NCBI GenBank assembly: GCA_050122535.1
Contig: JASFIT010000222.1
Coordinates: 1 to 7,622, forward strand
Length of the DNA: 7,622 nt
Direction: 5' to 3'
DNA from: JASFEQ01 sp050122535
Lineage (GTDB): Bacteria > Desulfobacterota > DSM-4660 > Desulfatiglandales > HGW-15
The notes beneath the pieces are model-generated. The model worked only from the letters and a program-made list of their open reading frames with translations, was not told the DNA's origin and did no database searches. Shown here piece by piece: positions 5,118 to 7,622 of this stretch. Numbering within the stretch: position 1 is the first letter of the stretch; the number at the start of each line of letters is the position of its first letter. A program made the translations under genes and the position numbers.

Positions 5118-6692
5118 TCATGACACCATACGCTCCTGGCCTTCCCAGAATTTTGCCCTGATCGCCTTTTTGTCTACTTTTCCCAGATTGGTCAGCGGAA
5201 TCTCATCCCAAAATTCAACGGTTTTTGGGGCCATCAAGCTTCCCTTACGGTCCTTTACAAACTGGATTAATTCCTCTCCTGAGGTGGATTGCCCCTCATG
5301 CAGTACAACAATAGCTTTAAGCTCCTCACCCCATTTTTTGTGAGGAACACCAACGGCTGCTGCGCCTTTTACCGCGGGATGTTCAAACAGGACGTCCTCA
5401 ATCTCCCGTGGAAAGATATTGAACCCACCGCTCACAATCATATCTTTTTTCCTGTCCACAATGTAAAGGAAACCCTCCTCATCCTGTTTTGCGATATCTC
5501 CTGTGTAAAGCCAGCCGTCCTTTACAGTCTCCGCGGTCGCTTCAGGATTCTTAAAATAGCCTGTCATGATGTTGGCACAGCGCACCACCACCTCACCAGA
5601 GTCGCCCCTTTTCACCTCATTCCCATCGTCGTCTACGATTTTGATCTGGGCGTGGAATGTGGGCCTGCCGGCAGAGCTCAAGATTTGCATCTCTCTTTCG
5701 GGGTCTTCCACCACATGTTCTTCTCTGGAAAGGACACTGATCATCATTGGGGCTTCGGTCTGGCCGAAGAGCTGGCTGAAGATGGGTCCAAAGGTGTTAA
5801 GGGCCTGCTTCAAGCGATCGGGGGCAATAGCAGATGCACCATAGATGACATTTCTGAGGCTGGTCGTATCGTACTTCTTGAGGTCCGGGTAATCCAAGAG
5901 GACATAGATCATGGTTGGGACAAGAAAGGTGGCGGTGACCTTTTCCTTCTCAATGGTTTCAAGAAAGAGCTTAGGATCAAAATGATCGATAATCACACAC
6001 CTCCCTTTTCTGAGTAAAACCGGGAGCATGAGACAACCCCCCGCGTGGGTGAGAGGCGTAGGATAAAGGAAGACCTCTTCCCACCCGAATCCCAAATCGA
6101 GCATCTCGATAATGATGGTGTATACCCAGGCCCTGTGCGAAAGCATGACGCCTTTGGGCTTACCCGTTGTACCTCCTGTATAATAGATGCCCACCAGGTC
6201 TTCTGGATCGATCTCAACTTTCCTCGCTTCCGGTGGGTGCTCTTTTATAAGGGTTTGCAAATGAAGATGTCCTTCCATGATCGAGGAAGGATCCTCACTC
6301 ACACAGATGAAGTGCTGAACCGTTTCTAAATGGGGGATCATATCTTTGACCCTTGAAGCCATCGTTTCATGATAGACAAGGCTGTTGCACTCCGCCTGGT
6401 TCATCATGTAGATATGGTCGTTGGAACTCAGCAGCACGGCAAGGGGGACCCTGATGTATCCCCCCTTGGCCACGGCATACTCACAAAAAATATATTCAGG
6501 GCAGTTTGACATCAAAAAGGCGACCTTATCCCCCTGTCTTAAGCCAATCTTCTGAAGGGCGTTCAGGAGGCATTTGGCTTTTGATCCCATCTCATTGTAC
6601 GTATAGGACTGGTCATTAAAGGTTATGGCAGTCCGATTTCCAAAGAAATCCACGCACCGATCATAATAGTCACCAATTGTTAGGGCTATCAT
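5118..6692 (-). CDS. AMP-forming acyl-CoA synthetase (ANL superfamily, fatty-acid/aryl-acid CoA ligase)
   Basis: Cytosolic enzyme that uses ATP to convert a carboxylic acid to acyl-AMP and then acyl-CoA. The 524 residues are typical. All hallmarks are present: phosphate loop YYTGGTTGKPKGVMLSHR (170-187), QLFGQTEAP (307-315), WLYTGD (394-399), VDRKKDMIVSGGFNIFPREI (412-431), with the hinge and C-terminal domain swivel after the Asp, and LTNLGKVDKKAI (500-511), in which K505 should be the adenylation-catalytic lysine. The start at 6692 (MIALTIGDYYDRC) is chosen because AAGGAGGTG lies seven bases upstream. A longer frame from 6782 adds a Cys-rich 30-residue stretch atypical of the family. It shares its strand with MaoC (102 bases upstream) and the CoA-transferase. 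General similarity is to long/medium-chain and 4-coumarate-type ligases; the acid used is not inferable. Confidence 0.96.
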   Translation of the reverse strand: MIALTIGDYYDRCVDFFGNRTAITFNDQSYTYNEMGSKAKCLLNALQKIGLRQGDKVAFLMSNCPEYIFCEYAVAKGGYIRVPLAVLLSSNDHIYMMNQAECNSLVYHETMASRVKDMIPHLETVQHFICVSEDPSSIMEGHLHLQTLIKEHPPEARKVEIDPEDLVGIYYTGGTTGKPKGVMLSHRAWVYTIIIEMLDLGFGWEEVFLYPTPLTHAGGCLMLPVLLRKGRCVIIDHFDPKLFLETIEKEKVTATFLVPTMIYVLLDYPDLKKYDTTSLRNVIYGASAIAPDRLKQALNTFGPIFSQLFGQTEAPMMISVLSREEHVVEDPEREMQILSSAGRPTFHAQIKIVDDDGNEVKRGDSGEVVVRCANIMTGYFKNPEATAETVKDGWLYTGDIAKQDEEGFLYIVDRKKDMIVSGGFNIFPREIEDVLFEHPAVKGAAAVGVPHKKWGEELKAIVVLHEGQSTSGEELIQFVKDRKGSLMAPKTVEFWDEIPLTNLGKVDKKAIRAKFWEGQERMVS

Positions 6693-6706
6693 GCTTTCAC
6701 CTCCTT
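6693..6706 (-). promoter_or_regulatory. ribosome-binding site of the acyl-CoA ligase
   Basis: AAGGAGGTGAAAGC precedes ATG on the minus strand, a consensus Shine-Dalgarno with seven-base spacing. It fixes the start at 6692 rather than the in-frame ATG at 6782. Confidence 0.85.
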
Positions 6707-6794
6707 CAGAAAAAGTTTGCGCAGCCTGATGTGCACATTCTCTCCAGCAGAATGAGCAAAACGTGCCATATGAAAATTGCAACTTGCAAAGGGA

Positions 6795-7244
6795 TCAAAC
6801 CCGCATATGAAACATCATCTTGTAGTCAAATACCATAACGTCTTCATCCCTTTGGTTTTTGACCGTATAGCGCCAGACTTGGATACCCTTATCAGGCTTG
6901 CTCGTTTTTTGCTTTTCCTTGACTTCCACGACAACCCGGATGGTATCGCCTATCTTTACAGGGGCAAGCATCTTCATATTGTCCACGCCGAGCCAGGCGA
7001 TGACAGAATCCCCTCCAAACCCTGCCAATCCAACAAGTCCAACGGCCATTCCGAATATCAAAGGACCGTGCGCAATCCTTTCACCAAATTGCGTTTTGGA
7101 TGCATATTCCTCGTCCACGTGAATGGGATAAAAGTCCATAGTCAAACATGCCCAATTCACCACATGGGTCTCCGTAACAGTAATGGCCGCTGTGGTATAA
7201 AGATCGCCTATATTAAAATCATCTCCATATTTGGTGCGTTCCAT
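6795..7244 (-). CDS. MaoC-like hotdog-fold (R)-enoyl-CoA hydratase/dehydratase
   Basis: A 149-residue single hotdog domain, the size of stand-alone MaoC/PhaJ-type hydratases, which add water to trans-2-enoyl-CoA or remove it from 3-hydroxyacyl-CoA. The hydratase motif appears as MDFYPIHVDEEYA (36-48): catalytic Asp37 and His42 are kept in D-x4-H spacing, but the usual Asn of DxNPxH is Tyr39. IAHGPLIFGMAVGL (57-70) matches the family's A-x-G helix. Segments V..GDTI and the C-terminal strands complete the fold. The start at 7244 has GGAGT six bases upstream (7251-7255). It follows the DUF35 gene by 60 bases, a pairing common for acyl-CoA metabolism and seen fused in ChsH2-type steroid hydratases. 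It likely acts after the ligase in the same pathway. With the Asn changed, it could act on an unusual acyl chain or be mainly a partner subunit. Confidence 0.92.
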   Translation of the reverse strand: MERTKYGDDFNIGDLYTTAAITVTETHVVNWACLTMDFYPIHVDEEYASKTQFGERIAHGPLIFGMAVGLVGLAGFGGDSVIAWLGVDNMKMLAPVKIGDTIRVVVEVKEKQKTSKPDKGIQVWRYTVKNQRDEDVMVFDYKMMFHMRV

Positions 7245-7304
7245 GATTTCACTCCATCAATAACAGTGTTAGTATGTCTTCCCAATTTAATTTTCCAATT
7301 CCTT

Positions 7305-7622
7305 TTAGCTTGCTACACTGTTTCCTTTTTTTACAGGCCTAAAGTTAGGGAGACTGAATTCATCGTCCAGCTTTTCAAAGGTCACCTCCACAGGCATGTC
7401 ACACTTGAGTTCATCAAAATCGCAGTCCACAATATTGCTCAGCATCTGGACGCCTTCATCCAGTTTTATAAGGGCGACGACATATGGGATGTCGTTGATG
7501 AACGCCGACGGAGAATTATTCATGACCACGGTATAGGAATAAATCGTGCCTTTCCCTGAAGCCTCCACCCATTCCAGGTTTTCTGAAAAGCAGTGAGGGC
7601 AAACCAATCTTGGATAAAATAC
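7305..7622 (-). CDS. DUF35 zinc-ribbon/OB-fold acyl-CoA-binding protein (5' end beyond window)
   Basis: Small protein with a rubredoxin-like zinc ribbon followed by an OB-fold, which commonly assists thiolases/acetyl-CoA acetyltransferases or MaoC-like hydratases. The 105 residues in the window enter from the right edge in frame as VFYPRLVCPHCFSENLEW, the second CxxC pair of the ribbon. The first CxxC and the start lie outside, and the TTG at 7607 is not a credible start because it falls inside the zinc ribbon. The following SGKGTIYSYTVV and IPYVVALIKLDEGVQMLSNI are typical OB-fold strands, and the tail VEVTFEKLDDEFSLPNFRP matches the family's end. The stop TAA at 7305-7307 is followed after 60 bases by the MaoC gene. 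This context suggests a thiolase gene just beyond the right edge, which cannot be confirmed here. Confidence 0.93.
   Translation of the reverse strand, partial: VFYPRLVCPHCFSENLEWVEASGKGTIYSYTVVMNNSPSAFINDIPYVVALIKLDEGVQMLSNIVDCDFDELKCDMPVEVTFEKLDDEFSLPNFRPVKKGNSVAS

Noticed and set aside
5289..6017. A 242-codon plus-strand open frame
   Set aside because: It lies wholly antisense to the conserved acyl-CoA ligase, and its peptide shows no family motif.
6736..6754. CATTCT/AGAATG hairpin between the MaoC and ligase genes
   Set aside because: Six AT-rich pairs with a seven-base loop are expected by chance; it has no T-run and no link to the ribosome-binding site.
6777..7559. A 260-codon plus-strand open frame spanning the MaoC and DUF35 genes
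   Set aside because: It is antisense to two well-supported genes, and its product has no recognisable domain.

Overview
All convincing protein genes in this window lie on the minus strand and read from right to left. In transcription order they are: the 3' part of a DUF35 zinc-ribbon/OB-fold protein, a MaoC-like hotdog dehydratase, an AMP-forming acyl-CoA ligase, a CaiB/BaiF (family III) CoA-transferase, and a three-part TRAP transporter (DctP binding protein, DctQ small permease, and DctM large permease running off the left edge). No rRNA, tRNA, CRISPR array or intact mobile element was seen. Acyl-CoA genes beside a TRAP transporter, with REP-like palindromes, would fit a Desulfobacterota/deltaproteobacterium-like or other anaerobic proteobacterial acid degrader. 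That is an inference from gene content only; there is no phylogenetic marker here.

Region by region (left to right): 1-1106 DctM, about 368 residues, open throughout and missing its C-terminus; 1103-1621 DctQ, whose stop overlaps the DctM start in an ATGA; 1622-2034 a GC-rich non-coding spacer with REP-like hairpins and a long inverted repeat; 2035-3174 DctP; 3175-3295 a leader holding an imperfect 63-bp tandem duplication of the dctP ribosome-binding and start region; 3296-4525 CaiB/BaiF CoA-transferase; 4526-5117 a stretch with no intact gene but two apparent remnants, the C-terminus of a UxaA-family (altronate/galactarate dehydratase-like) protein on the minus strand and the C-terminus of a probable REP-associated (RAYT/IS200-like) transposase on the plus strand; 5118-6692 acyl-CoA ligase; 6795-7244 MaoC; 7305 to the right edge DUF35.

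A coherent reading is a carboxylic-acid catabolic cluster. The TRAP system, whose permease and binding-protein motifs resemble the mannitol/chloroaromatic/2-oxoacid branch, imports an organic acid. The ligase and/or CoA-transferase activates it to a CoA thioester, and the MaoC protein hydrates or dehydrates an enoyl/hydroxyacyl-CoA. DUF35 proteins commonly partner thiolases or MaoC-like hydratases, so a thiolase may lie just beyond the right edge. The substrate cannot be named from sequence alone. The most unusual items are the duplicated dctP leader carrying a Met-Asp-stop mini-ORF, the paired REP-like palindromes with compensatory changes between dctP and dctQ, and the degraded RAYT/UxaA region between ligase and CoA-transferase. 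I did not find clear evidence for an entirely new system.
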